Of a stretch of 64,000 nt of DNA, positions 1 to 9,389 are shown piece by piece. The notes beneath the pieces are model-generated. The model saw only the letters and a list, made by a program, of their open reading frames with translations. It did no database searches and was not told the origin of the DNA. The translations under genes were made by a program, and so were the position numbers. Numbering within the stretch: position 1 is the first letter of the stretch; each line of letters begins with the position of its first letter. The stretch is from Planctomycetota bacterium (lineage in GTDB: Bacteria; Planctomycetota; Planctomycetia; Pirellulales; Pirellulaceae): the NCBI GenBank assembly GCA_014381825.1, contig JACNKX010000191.1, positions 1 through 64,000 on the forward strand, in the 5' to 3' direction.

Positions 1-2844
1 GGGGGGGAGTCCATAGATGGGGGCGGGGAGGAGGAGCTGCTGAGGATGGCTGTCGGGTACGCCGATCAGGACCTACCGATGCCGACCGATGGAGAGTTGC
101 CTGAGCCCGACATCGACATCTTGGACGAGTGGATTGCGGACGGCGCGTTCGACCCGCGTGTAACGAATCCTGACTCGAACACCGCTGGCGATACGACAAG
201 CGTTTCGACAAGACAACTTTGGTCGTTGCAGCCGGTCGATCGAGCTGAAGTTCCCGACGCGGACAATAGTCGCTGGATTCGCAATGACATCGATCGATTC
301 ATCGTTAAGAAGCTTCGGGCGAGTGGTATCTCTCCAAACCAAGCCGCGGACAAACACGCGCTACTCCGCCGAGCGACCTTCGATCTTACCGGTTTGCCGC
401 CGACACTTGACGAGATCGACGAGTTTGTGAACGACGACCGGGCGGATGCCTACGAACGCCTGATCAATCGCTTGCTTGATTCACCCCATTATGGCGAACG
501 CTGGGGAAGGCACTGGCTCGACTTAGCTCGGTACGGAGATTCCAACGGCGGCGACATCAACTACGCCCATGCAAACGCTTGGCGATATCGTGACTATGTG
601 ATTAAGTCGCTCAACGACGACAAGCCGTATGACGAGTTTATCCGCGAACAACTGGCGGGGGATCTTCTGCCGGACGGCGGAAACTCAGAGCGACGTCGCG
701 ATCTACTAACGGCGACTGGCTTTCTCATGCTCGGCCCAAAAATGCTCGCCGAAGTCGACACCGACAAACTGCTGATTGATATTGTCGATGAACAACTCGA
801 TGTCACCGGTTTAACGTTTCTCGGCATGACGTTTGGTTGCGCGCGGTGTCATGATCACAAGTTCGATCCGATCACGACTGAAGACTACTACGCGATGGCC
901 GGCATCTTTCGCAGCACCAAAGTGATCGATGTGCTACGTCCTGATAACGGAGTCTCTGAATGGCTAGAAGTGGATGTCACCCCAACCGAAACGCTCGCGA
1001 CGATTGAGAAGTTCAACAGCGAGAAGGAGCGAGTGCAGCGACTGCTCGTTGACCTTGGCGAGACGACGCCCCGTAAAGGTAGTCGCGCCAACGTAGCATA
1101 CAAATCAATTCGGGCATCACTCTCGCCAATGCTGAGTTCAACAACCTGGACCGCGTGGGTTCGCATCCACACCCCGCAGAATCTTGGGGGAGTGATCTCC
1201 GCAACATTTACCGGAGCAAACCAGGGACACAGCTTGGGGTTTGATCGCGGAGGCACGCCTCGCGTCGTTTGGAATCACGGTTCGCGACCTCACACGATCA
1301 TCGCAGCTCCTCAGCCGATCTCCTTTGGCCAGTGGCATCACCTCGCTCTTACGTTCGATGCGAGTGCCGAGCAACTTCGACTTTACGTCGATGGAAGCGT
1401 TGCGGCGATGGCCTCGAATGTGGCGACTTCCGAGTTCAACACAATTGGAGTCGGACGACGCGAGGCATCTCAACAGTTTCAGTTCATCGGCGATGTGGAC
1501 GAAGTTCGCGTCTACGACGCGGCATTCAACGAGTCGCAGATCCAGCGTCTCGTAAAAAGCCAGCCAGCCACAGCCAATCCTGCGTTTCACTGGAACTTCG
1601 ACCAGGTGCGTGATGGCATTGTTGTCGACTCGGGCCCAGGCAGAGTTGATGGTCGTTTGATTGGCGTTTCGGCCAAAAGGGGTGTCATTGAAGATGGGGC
1701 AGTTGACCGGGCGTTCTCGTTTGACGCTGTGAACGAAGCGACGAAGCCAGATTCCGAACGAGATCGCACCGTCGATGAGCTTAGGAAACAGGTTCAACAG
1801 ATCGAATCCACCATGCCGCAAGCAACGCTAGTGATGGCGGTCACAGTGGAAACGCCGGTCGACTTGCCAGTACACATTCGCGGTAGCCACCTGAAGCTGG
1901 CTGATCAACCGACTGCCCGAAGTACGCCGAAAGCATTCGACGAAGTACTGAACCGTGTTGAAGTTCCATCGGACGAAAACGGTCGCCTGCAACTGGCGAA
2001 CTGGATTGCTAGCCCCGACAATCCGCTCACCGCACGTGTGATGGTCAACCGGATCTGGCAACATCATTTTGGTGAAGGGCTTGTCCGCTCATCTTCTAAT
2101 TTTGGTGTGCGTGGGGAAGCGCCCTCGCATTCTGAGTTACTCGATTGGCTGGCCAACGAGTTCGTCGCGAGCGGTTGGTCGATCAAGAATATGCATCGGC
2201 TGATCATGAACTCCGCCACCTATCGCACGAGCAGTCGGCGCAACGCTCTTGCAATGGAACACGATCCCGACAATCGCCTGCTGGGAAGATATTCGGTTCG
2301 TCGGCTGGAGGCGGAAGCGATCCGCGATTCCTTGCTCGCCGTGACTGGTGTTCTGGACAGAACCGTAGGTGGCACGCTCTTTAAGTCGCCTAATAAGAAG
2401 CGAGTGACGATGTCACCGGTCGATCCTGTGTACAAGAGCACTCGGCGTTCCGTCTATTTGCCTACTGTCCGAGTGCGCAGTTACGAAATGTTCTCGATCT
2501 TTGATGTCTCGGATAACGGACAACACGTCGCCCGCCGCGCGGAAACGATGGTCGCGCAACAGGCTTTGTTTCTGATGAATAACCCGATGGTTGTTGACCG
2601 AACCAAGACGCTGGCCCGTCGAGTCACGCAACAAGCTGGCAGCTTCGAAGATCGAGCCAACTGGCTCCACTTCCTCCTGTATGGCCGTCCGGCTATTGAC
2701 GCTGAAATATCAACGCTCGCGTCGGCGTTTGAAGAACTATCTGCTGCCAGTGCAGTAAGTGGCGATGACGATTCCGACGCTAGTGCGTGGCAACACATCG
2801 TCCATACAATGATTTGCGCAAACGAGTTCATTCACATTCGGTGA
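1..2844 (+). CDS. DUF1549/DUF1553 protein with LamG insert (5' truncated)
   Basis: This is a planctomycete-type large protein whose start lies outside the window. The frame is open from base 1, and the first residues (ELLRM, then DLPMP) look like the tail of a planctomycete cytochrome c (PSCyt1) domain. After it come a DUF1549 region (about bases 270-930) with a CARCHDH heme-like CxxCH motif near 838-855, a LamG/concanavalin-like beta sandwich (about 1080-1560), and a C-terminal DUF1553 region (about 1980-2840) with the typical NPLTARVMVNRIWQHHFG stretch. Such proteins are probably exported and heme-binding, but their substrate is unknown. The gene lies 8 bp upstream of a DUF1501 gene, the usual partner. 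An ATG at base 46 is the first in-frame methionine but lies inside the cytochrome domain, so it is not the real start. Confidence 0.9.
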   Translation, partial: GGESIDGGGEEELLRMAVGYADQDLPMPTDGELPEPDIDILDEWIADGAFDPRVTNPDSNTAGDTTSVSTRQLWSLQPVDRAEVPDADNSRWIRNDIDRFIVKKLRASGISPNQAADKHALLRRATFDLTGLPPTLDEIDEFVNDDRADAYERLINRLLDSPHYGERWGRHWLDLARYGDSNGGDINYAHANAWRYRDYVIKSLNDDKPYDEFIREQLAGDLLPDGGNSERRRDLLTATGFLMLGPKMLAEVDTDKLLIDIVDEQLDVTGLTFLGMTFGCARCHDHKFDPITTEDYYAMAGIFRSTKVIDVLRPDNGVSEWLEVDVTPTETLATIEKFNSEKERVQRLLVDLGETTPRKGSRANVAYKSIRASLSPMLSSTTWTAWVRIHTPQNLGGVISATFTGANQGHSLGFDRGGTPRVVWNHGSRPHTIIAAPQPISFGQWHHLALTFDASAEQLRLYVDGSVAAMASNVATSEFNTIGVGRREASQQFQFIGDVDEVRVYDAAFNESQIQRLVKSQPATANPAFHWNFDQVRDGIVVDSGPGRVDGRLIGVSAKRGVIEDGAVDRAFSFDAVNEATKPDSERDRTVDELRKQVQQIESTMPQATLVMAVTVETPVDLPVHIRGSHLKLADQPTARSTPKAFDEVLNRVEVPSDENGRLQLANWIASPDNPLTARVMVNRIWQHHFGEGLVRSSSNFGVRGEAPSHSELLDWLANEFVASGWSIKNMHRLIMNSATYRTSSRRNALAMEHDPDNRLLGRYSVRRLEAEAIRDSLLAVTGVLDRTVGGTLFKSPNKKRVTMSPVDPVYKSTRRSVYLPTVRVRSYEMFSIFDVSDNGQHVARRAETMVAQQALFLMNNPMVVDRTKTLARRVTQQAGSFEDRANWLHFLLYGRPAIDAEISTLASAFEELSAASAVSGDDDSDASAWQHIVHTMICANEFIHIR

Positions 2845-2852
2845 TTTTCGGC

Positions 2853-4220
2853 ATGCGACCATCAAGACGTCAAATCCTGCAACACGCCGCCGCCGGGTTC
2901 GCCATGCCCGCGCTCGCTGGATTGTTGTCTGAGGATTCGATCGCCTCACGCGCCACCTCGTCGCCGCACCGATCCAAGATCAAACGTGTGATTTTTCTTT
3001 TTATGTACGGCGGACCGTCGTCAATCGACACGTTCGACTACAAGCCGCAGCTCGCCAAAGACCACGGCAATCCTCTGCCGTTCGACAAACCGCGGGTCCA
3101 GTTTCGAGACACGAATAACCTGTTCGGCAGCCCGTGGAAGTTCCGTCAGCATGGCGAATCGGGTTCCTGGGTCAGCGAGCTGTTTCCGCACGTCGCTCAA
3201 CATTCCGATAAGCTGACTTTCGTGCATTCGCTGCACGGATCGAATGCGGCTCACGGCGGAGCCTTGCTGAAGATCCACACGGGTTCGGACACCTTCGTGC
3301 GGCCAAGCATGGGGGCGTGGATCAGTTACGGGCTTGGAACCGAGAACAGTAATCTGCCCGCATTCGTCACGATTGATCCAACCTTGAATCACGGCGGCGT
3401 ACAAAACTTTGGTTCTTCATTTCTGCCAGCTCAACACCAAGGAGTTCGGGTGCATGGTGGAATAGCCACGATTAACGACCTTGAACCGTCCGCCTCTGAT
3501 GCTGTGCAACACACGAAGCTGGCGTTACTGCGACAACTCAATGAACAACAACTTTCTGACTCTGGCCCAGAAGTTGGCCTGGATGCTCGCATCAAAACGT
3601 TCGAACTCGCCTTTCGCATGCAACGAGAAGCTCCCGAGGCACTTGACCTGAACGCCGAATCGCATCAAACGCATGAGATGTACGGAACGGATGACAAGCA
3701 CACGTCGGCCTTTGGACGACAATGCTTGCTTGCGCGTCGACTTGCCGAGCGCGGCGTTCGCTTTATCCAATGCACACACCGCGAAGGTGAAAGCATTACT
3801 TGGGATGACCATTCCAATCTTGTGAAACACCACCCCAAGTTATCCGCAGCAGTCGACAAGCCAATCGCGGGACTGTTAACCGACTTGCAGCAGCGAGGGT
3901 TGCTCGAAGACACCCTAGTAATGTGGGGCGGTGAGTTCGGACGCACTCCGACAGCAGAAGGCAATGATGGTCGCGATCACAATCCACACGGATTCACCTG
4001 GTGGCTGGCGGGTGGCGGACTTAAACCAAGCTATCACTTTGGTGCCACAGACGAATACGGCTACTACGCCGTCCAAGACCGAGTCCACATTCACGACCTC
4101 CACGCAACGCTGCTGCATTTGATGGGGCTCGACCACGAACGGTTAACCTACCGCCACAGCGGTCGAGACTTTCGCCTGACTGATGTCCATGGCCGAGTGG
4201 TCAAGGAGATCCTGAGCTGA
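2853..4220 (+). CDS. DUF1501 family protein, Tat-exported
   Basis: DUF1501 proteins belong to the alkaline phosphatase/sulfatase-like superfamily and are very abundant in planctomycetes; the reaction is not known. The ATG at 2853 is chosen because it directly precedes a twin-arginine signal (PSRRQILQHAAAGFAMPALAG) and lies 8 bp after the preceding stop. An earlier in-frame start at 2787 would overlap the upstream gene. Visible family features are FLFMYGGPSSIDTFDYKP near the N terminus, a QCLLARRLAERGVRF segment, and the C-terminal GGEFGRTPTAEG and DHNPHGFTWW motifs. It forms a two-gene operon with the DUF1549/DUF1553 protein. The stop codon is embedded in a strong terminator hairpin. Confidence 0.92.
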   Translation: MRPSRRQILQHAAAGFAMPALAGLLSEDSIASRATSSPHRSKIKRVIFLFMYGGPSSIDTFDYKPQLAKDHGNPLPFDKPRVQFRDTNNLFGSPWKFRQHGESGSWVSELFPHVAQHSDKLTFVHSLHGSNAAHGGALLKIHTGSDTFVRPSMGAWISYGLGTENSNLPAFVTIDPTLNHGGVQNFGSSFLPAQHQGVRVHGGIATINDLEPSASDAVQHTKLALLRQLNEQQLSDSGPEVGLDARIKTFELAFRMQREAPEALDLNAESHQTHEMYGTDDKHTSAFGRQCLLARRLAERGVRFIQCTHREGESITWDDHSNLVKHHPKLSAAVDKPIAGLLTDLQQRGLLEDTLVMWGGEFGRTPTAEGNDGRDHNPHGFTWWLAGGGLKPSYHFGATDEYGYYAVQDRVHIHDLHATLLHLMGLDHERLTYRHSGRDFRLTDVHGRVVKEILS

Positions 4221-4256
4221 GAAGGTGGATAGCCATTTTCTCAGCTCAGTCGTTTT
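4212..4256. terminator. Bidirectional terminator hairpin between convergent genes
   Basis: A 12-bp perfect stem (4212-4223 with 4238-4249) plus two wobble pairs is followed by TCGTTTT on the plus strand. The left arm contains the TGA stop of the DUF1501 gene (4218-4220). It sits in the 86-bp gap between convergent genes, so it can serve both strands. Confidence 0.75.
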
Positions 4257-4306
4257 GAGAGTGCCACATACGCTCCAGTTTACCGCTACATAGCGTCAAC
4301 GCGGGT

Positions 4307-5308
4307 CTAGGAGTTGGTCGACGGTGTGGTCGTGCGAGTAACTGGCGATAGATCTTTCTGTTTCGCACCAACGAATCGAACATTGTCGTTGACCTTCTGA
4401 AGTTGCCAGCCGCTAGCGCCGCGATACTTGTCATACGTGCGATGCATCTCTTGCAGATCGTCGAACCAACCGACCGCGTGGGCCACGCCAAACGTATCGC
4501 CGGGTTTGGTCGCCCAGCCACCGAATTCTTGAATCATGCAGACGTATCCACGCTGATGGCACCAGGCCTGGTAGACGTCCTCAGGTTCGAGCGTCATGCC
4601 GGCAAGCCACGGCCCCGGGCTACCCTTGTGCTTCACCTGATAGGCACGAATGAAGCGATCCGGTATTTGACGTTTAACATCTCGGCGGTAGAGATAACGC
4701 TCATCCGGCGCGAAGTCGTATTCGAAATCGACCGCCGTTAGAAATGCGTCTTCGTAGCTCAGATAAACGTGCTCAAAAGTATCGCCCGCCTTATGCCGAA
4801 TGTGGCCTGGCATGTCAATCCGCATGAACAAAGCATCGCACTCGTTAACCGTCGTAACGCGGTCGGCACTCAAAAAGTATCTGGCGTTTTCCGGAAAGAT
4901 CAAAACCTGTTCCCACTTCGATCCTGCCTCGTACGGCGCGTGCGCCTGATGCCAAGTAAACCACTGAGTCACGGCCACAAAACCGTCGCCCTCGATGATT
5001 TCATACGGGAGCTTTTTTGCCTGCGTACAGATTTGCGGACCTTCGACATACCGTTTCACAATGTTGCCGTGTACCAGTGCCGCGGCCCCGTACTTGTATT
5101 GCCCTGCCGGGTTGGGCTTGTTGGGATCACCAGGCTCAAGCAGGAAGTCAGCAATATCCAGACCGAATCCCAAGTCGGTCGCGCCGGTCTGTTTGTCCAG
5201 CAGCGTGCCGCGAGCTACACCGGATGTATAGCCTTCGGTGTGGATCTGGGCTTTCAAAGCGTCGGTTTCGATGTGGATGGTGGAGCCATCGACCGAATGA
5301 TTTAGCAT
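4307..5308 (-). CDS. Hypothetical protein, family not recognised
   Basis: I do not recognise this protein of about 333 residues. The ATG at 5308 (MLNHSVDGST) is preferred over the TTG at 5323 because a GGGAG ribosome site lies 6 nt upstream of it. No signal peptide, membrane helix or cofactor motif is visible. It is rich in aromatic and acidic residues (QWFTWHQAHAPYEAG, FEHVYLSYEDAF, MIQEFGGWATKPGDTFG) and looks like a soluble, mostly beta protein. Residues such as H, W and E in the middle resemble carbohydrate-active beta proteins, but that is only an impression. It is co-directional with the cytochrome-WD40 gene 51 bp upstream in transcription, so it may be the last gene of that cluster, and it converges on the DUF1501 gene to its left. 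Confidence 0.8.
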   Translation of the reverse strand: MLNHSVDGSTIHIETDALKAQIHTEGYTSGVARGTLLDKQTGATDLGFGLDIADFLLEPGDPNKPNPAGQYKYGAAALVHGNIVKRYVEGPQICTQAKKLPYEIIEGDGFVAVTQWFTWHQAHAPYEAGSKWEQVLIFPENARYFLSADRVTTVNECDALFMRIDMPGHIRHKAGDTFEHVYLSYEDAFLTAVDFEYDFAPDERYLYRRDVKRQIPDRFIRAYQVKHKGSPGPWLAGMTLEPEDVYQAWCHQRGYVCMIQEFGGWATKPGDTFGVAHAVGWFDDLQEMHRTYDKYRGASGWQLQKVNDNVRFVGAKQKDLSPVTRTTTPSTNS

Positions 5309-5359
5309 GAGAATCTCCCGCAAATGGACAGCGACAATAATCGCGACCGCTACGATTAA

Positions 5360-6778
5360 CTATTGTGCCGTAACACTCTCGGCGGGGGGAGCCATCGGCA
5401 CGGGCACAAGAGACTTGATCAATTTGCCTTCGGGAAGTTCGTAGACCTGCACTTGACCGCTTTTGCTGCCCAACGCTAGTCGCGTCCCATCGGCGTTTAA
5501 AGCAACGCCATAGACCGGATTCGGAGTGTTCCCGATCAGAGCGGTGCGCTGGCGATCTCCGATTTTGTAGACCCGAATGTCGCCGTAAGCCCCGGCGATG
5601 GCGACTAGTTTACGATCACCGCTAGTCGCGATATCAAGGATCTCGCCAGACTGTGTCTCGAAGTTCTTGGCGTACTGCGCTCGCTTGCTGATCGGCCGAG
5701 CTCCATTCCCAGCTCCCGAGACTTCAACACCACTGAGCGCGATCTTAAGTTCATAGCTAATCGGAATTCTCGCCTTCCCAGCACCAATCACGAACTGATC
5801 GTCTGCGGCAACGCTGCAGATCCACTCCGTTGAACCGTCGACAGATCGCAACAGTTCACCCGTCTCAACGGAACAAACCTTCGTTGATTTGTCGCGCCCA
5901 CCAGTAACCAACATCATTCCATCACCCGTGTAGGCAACATCCATGACCCAATCGCTGTGAAGATCGAAGCTGCGCACCTCGCCTTTGGGATCGACAGGAA
6001 TCACATGAGCCGCACCGTCAGCTCCGCCGACCGCGATGGCGTTGTTGTCCGGGGCAAACCCTCCTCGGAACAACGTATCGTGGCTGACGCGACGGGACGA
6101 CACGACAGTCCCATCCACTGGATTGAAGAAACGCACTTCGCCGTAATGCGCGGGCGAACCGCCAATCGCCGCGAGCAGCTTGCCATCAGAGCTGAACTCG
6201 ACGTGCGAGAGCAAATCACTATCTGTGGGCAAGCGTCGTGGAGGCTGCTCGCCTACGAGATCAATCAGAACGACTTCACTGCGACAAGCAGCGGCCAAGA
6301 CGCTGCCGTCCGAGCTGAAGGCGACACTTGTAACTGCTGGTGCGAACCGATACGTCTCTGGAATGTGAACCGCACGCCCGACATCACCGGGAGTCGAGTC
6401 GTCTTTCGCACCGGCGAAGATCCACTGTCGAAGAATTTGAATCTTTGCGGCGGAGAGTGGTGGTTGCTTTTGTGGCATCTCCGGCTCATCACCGGTGATC
6501 ATCTCAAGCAATGCACTTTCATCGGGTTTACCTACTTCAAACATCGCCCCACCATCACCGCCTTTGAGCATGTCGGCAACCGTATCAACACTCAGCCCGC
6601 CTTTCGCATCCCCACCCGAATGGCAGCCCCAACAATGACGCTTCATGATTGGCCAGACGTCGGCTCGATAGCTGATCTTGCCGGCAGTTTCCTTGTCCAA
6701 TGCTGGGAGAGCATCGTCCGCGCGCACGAGCGACCCCAAGGAAATCAGAATCGCGGTAAAGATCGATATCCGAAGCAT
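5360..6778 (-). CDS. Planctomycete cytochrome c domain fused to WD40 repeats
   Basis: The ATG at 6778 is chosen: GGGAGG lies 4 nt upstream and the product then begins with a clean signal peptide (MLRISIFTAILISLGSLVRA). The ATG at 6799 would add seven residues and spoil it. Next comes a PSCyt1 cytochrome c domain with a CWGCH heme motif (C49, C52, H53) and the GGDAKGGLSVDT and MPQKQPPLS segments typical of planctomycete c-type cytochromes. The rest (about residues 140-460) is a beta propeller of WD40-like repeats with FSSDGSVLAAA, FSSDGKLLAAI and YTGDGMMLVTGGRDKST. It probably acts in the periplasm as a heme protein scaffold. It is the last gene of the DUF1549/DUF1501 cluster, 44 bp after the stop of the Ig-like DUF1549 gene. 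Confidence 0.92.
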   Translation of the reverse strand: MLRISIFTAILISLGSLVRADDALPALDKETAGKISYRADVWPIMKRHCWGCHSGGDAKGGLSVDTVADMLKGGDGGAMFEVGKPDESALLEMITGDEPEMPQKQPPLSAAKIQILRQWIFAGAKDDSTPGDVGRAVHIPETYRFAPAVTSVAFSSDGSVLAAACRSEVVLIDLVGEQPPRRLPTDSDLLSHVEFSSDGKLLAAIGGSPAHYGEVRFFNPVDGTVVSSRRVSHDTLFRGGFAPDNNAIAVGGADGAAHVIPVDPKGEVRSFDLHSDWVMDVAYTGDGMMLVTGGRDKSTKVCSVETGELLRSVDGSTEWICSVAADDQFVIGAGKARIPISYELKIALSGVEVSGAGNGARPISKRAQYAKNFETQSGEILDIATSGDRKLVAIAGAYGDIRVYKIGDRQRTALIGNTPNPVYGVALNADGTRLALGSKSGQVQVYELPEGKLIKSLVPVPMAPPAESVTAQ

Positions 6779-6822
6779 TCGGCCTCCCAAAGTGGCCATT
6801 TCGTTCCGCCGAGATGGCTACA

Positions 6823-9270
6823 TTAATGAACCAACATAAAGTCCTTACTATTCAACAACGCCCACATCAAATCCTGAGCAGCATCAGCGCGTTTGTCGCC
6901 ATAGGACTTAATGAACGACTTCCCAAGCTCCACCTCTTCGTCTCGCGGCAGCCGTGCGAGCGACCAGAGATAAAGTTTTGCAACGAATTTATCATCATCG
7001 GTTTCCTTCAGTAATTGGGCGACTCGACCGCTGCCATTGGTCACACGACTGAGGATCGATTTGCCATTAATAAAGTGCAGCGCTTGCAGCATGTTCGATC
7101 CATCATCGCGCTCGCATTCGCACGCCTCCATCCGCTGAGGCTTGCCAAACAACGAAAGGAATTCGCTCTGGATATTTGCGTCGGGAAGTTGCTTCGCGGT
7201 GAATCCGGCGGGTGCACCGGGAAAGGCCTCGGGAACGCCCGTTGCTTGAACAAGCGAATCGAGCAGCGACTCCGCAGGAAGTCGCCGTGGGATGGCTCTC
7301 GAGAAGTTCATATCGTCGTGAGCGTTCGTTTCGTTGGCGACGCTGCTTCGTTGATAGGTCTCCGACGTCACGATCGTTCGCATTAAATGACGCACGTCGA
7401 ACTTGTGGTCGATAAAGTCCTGCGTCAGTCCGTCAAGCAGTTCAGGATTGATCGGCGGGTTCGTCGTTCGCAGATCGTCGACGGGATCGATGATGCCGCG
7501 ATGGAAAAAGTAACTCCATATCCGATTCGTCATGCTACGTCCAAAGAACGGATTCTCGGGCGACGCCAGCCACTCAGCGTAGACCTGTCGCCGATCGACT
7601 CCATCCGCGATGGCTGGCTCACCACCACCGAGGTAACGAGGAGGCTGTAGTTGGCCACTGCGAGGATTGCGCGAGTGAGCAGCTGAAACATTAACCAGGA
7701 TCGACTTTGCGTTAGCGACGCCAGTGAGCCGCGGGTCGTTCTTAGTCGCGACCTGATTGAAGAAGCTGTGCAGACCGTAGTAATCGCCTTGCGTCCAGTT
7801 CTCGAACGGATGCGGATGACACTTGGCGCACAACATCCGCACACCACAGAACACTTGCGTCGCGCGCTGCAAAGTATCATCAGTATCAACGCTGACGGCG
7901 AAGTACGCAGCCGTCGGATCATCGACAACACTGCCTCGACCGGTGAGCATCGTCCGCACAAATTCGTCCAGTGGCATATTTGAAGCGATCGCTCCGCGAA
8001 TCCACTCGCGGAATGCAAACACTGCGGGAGCGCTAAGGCGGTTGCGACTGATCTGCAACAGATCGCCCCACTTCAACGACCACTGATCAATAAACTCAGG
8101 TCGATTGAACAGCGCGTCAATCGTCTTCGAGCGCTTGCCGGGATCTTCGTCCTTGATGAACGCAAGAAGTTCATCCGGAGTGGGCTGGATGCCGATTAGG
8201 TCGAGGTGAACACGCCGCAGGAAAGTCGCATCGTCAGCAGATTCAGACGGCTTGGTCTTGAGATCGTTCAACTTCTTGATCACGAACTCATCGACGAGAT
8301 TGCTCTTAGGGATCGGTGTCGGCTCGAAATCGGGATTGGCTTGCAAGACGATGAAGTTCGCAGTCGCGAAGACTCGCTCGAAGCGAGCCACAACGGCGGT
8401 CTCGCCCAGATCAGTCGTGGAGACCAACCCCTCGTCAGAAACTTGAGCGACTCGCTGCGTGTTGACGTTGAAGATGCCCAGTCGTGTCACGTCGCGAGTG
8501 CTCCCATCGGAATAATGAGCGAGCAATTGCATCTGCTGCTGCATCCCTGGGCCGGTCACGACATTCTCCGGATAGATCTGAGTCGAAACCAGCTTCACCG
8601 GATCATCAACGTCTGACGTCGCGCCTTCCTCGACCCATCTCAATAGATACTCGTGCAACAGGCCGCCGTGTTCGAACCGTATTCCGCCTTGATGAGGCAA
8701 ATCGCCGAGAGGTTTCGAAATCAGCAGGCTAGCCGGCGGATTATGCTTGTTGATTCGTCGGCCAAAGAACTCATCCGTTAGCGAAGTGAAATCGAAACCG
8801 GCGTCGGAACCGCGCAACGACAACTTAAAACCGTTCTTGCCCAGTGAGTATCCGTGACATGATCCCTGATTGCAGCCAGCCTTCGACAGCACGGGCATCA
8901 CGTCGTGCCGGAAGCTGTGAAGCTTTGCCGTATCGGGAATCGCAACATCCACTTTCACCATCGCCGTCTTACCGACCGCCGAAACAGTAACCTCCGCTGA
9001 TCCGCTGGCCGTCGCTTGGACCCAACCCAAAAGACTCGGCTCGGCGATCTCCTCGTTACTGCTCGCAAAGGTTGCCTGTGAAGTTAAATCGACAAGCTGA
9101 CCATCCGCCGTTCGTCCGGAAACGATAATCGAATGCGGATGACGACGATGATCGAGCTTGATCTCGGTTGGATGGACCTGCAGTTCACTGACGATCGTTG
9201 GCTCGTCCGCGTGAACAAGTGCCATCACACCAAGAACGAGGCACATGGAGAGAGTGAGTCGTCGATTCAT
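6823..9270 (-). CDS. Ig-like (Big_2) / DUF1549 / DUF1553 exported protein
   Basis: The start at 9270 gives a signal peptide (MNRRLTLSMCLVLGVMALVHA); the open frame continues upstream through the 9298-9379 hairpin, which argues against earlier starts. The mature protein begins with a bacterial Ig-like domain (about residues 22-120), followed by an AGCNQGSCHG cysteine motif typical of these proteins, a second Ig-like segment, DUF1549 from about residue 345 (TFLRRVHLDLIGIQPTPDEL), a CAKCHPHPFENW heme-like motif, and a C-terminal DUF1553 domain. At about 815 residues it is a full-length example. It lies within the minus-strand cluster between the PPC-type protein and the cytochrome-WD40 protein, suggesting a shared envelope complex. 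Confidence 0.92.
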   Translation of the reverse strand: MNRRLTLSMCLVLGVMALVHADEPTIVSELQVHPTEIKLDHRRHPHSIIVSGRTADGQLVDLTSQATFASSNEEIAEPSLLGWVQATASGSAEVTVSAVGKTAMVKVDVAIPDTAKLHSFRHDVMPVLSKAGCNQGSCHGYSLGKNGFKLSLRGSDAGFDFTSLTDEFFGRRINKHNPPASLLISKPLGDLPHQGGIRFEHGGLLHEYLLRWVEEGATSDVDDPVKLVSTQIYPENVVTGPGMQQQMQLLAHYSDGSTRDVTRLGIFNVNTQRVAQVSDEGLVSTTDLGETAVVARFERVFATANFIVLQANPDFEPTPIPKSNLVDEFVIKKLNDLKTKPSESADDATFLRRVHLDLIGIQPTPDELLAFIKDEDPGKRSKTIDALFNRPEFIDQWSLKWGDLLQISRNRLSAPAVFAFREWIRGAIASNMPLDEFVRTMLTGRGSVVDDPTAAYFAVSVDTDDTLQRATQVFCGVRMLCAKCHPHPFENWTQGDYYGLHSFFNQVATKNDPRLTGVANAKSILVNVSAAHSRNPRSGQLQPPRYLGGGEPAIADGVDRRQVYAEWLASPENPFFGRSMTNRIWSYFFHRGIIDPVDDLRTTNPPINPELLDGLTQDFIDHKFDVRHLMRTIVTSETYQRSSVANETNAHDDMNFSRAIPRRLPAESLLDSLVQATGVPEAFPGAPAGFTAKQLPDANIQSEFLSLFGKPQRMEACECERDDGSNMLQALHFINGKSILSRVTNGSGRVAQLLKETDDDKFVAKLYLWSLARLPRDEEVELGKSFIKSYGDKRADAAQDLMWALLNSKDFMLVH

Positions 9271-9297
9271 TATTCCTACTCGCGTGTATATTTTTTT

Positions 9298-9379
9298 ACC
9301 ACGAAAGGCACGAATTAGACGAAAGGGAAGGAAGAACTCGCCAGTTGTCTTCTTTCGTATAATTCGTGCCTTTCGTGGT
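9298..9379. repeat. 82-bp inverted repeat with 20-nt perfect arms
   Basis: Bases 9298-9317 and 9360-9379 are perfect reverse complements (20 nt). After one mismatch the stem continues 7 bp further inward (9319-9325 with 9352-9358). It fills the gap between the stop of the PPC-type gene (9390) and the start of the DUF1549 gene (9270). No T tract follows on the minus strand, so it may be a REP-like element or an mRNA processing/stability structure rather than a simple terminator. Confidence 0.85.
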
Positions 9380-9389
9380 TGCAATCTTC

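Noticed and set aside
5957-6826. 289-residue open frame opposite the cytochrome-WD40 gene
   Set aside because: Antisense shadow of a gene with a signal peptide, heme motif and WD40 repeats; the translated product has no recognisable features.
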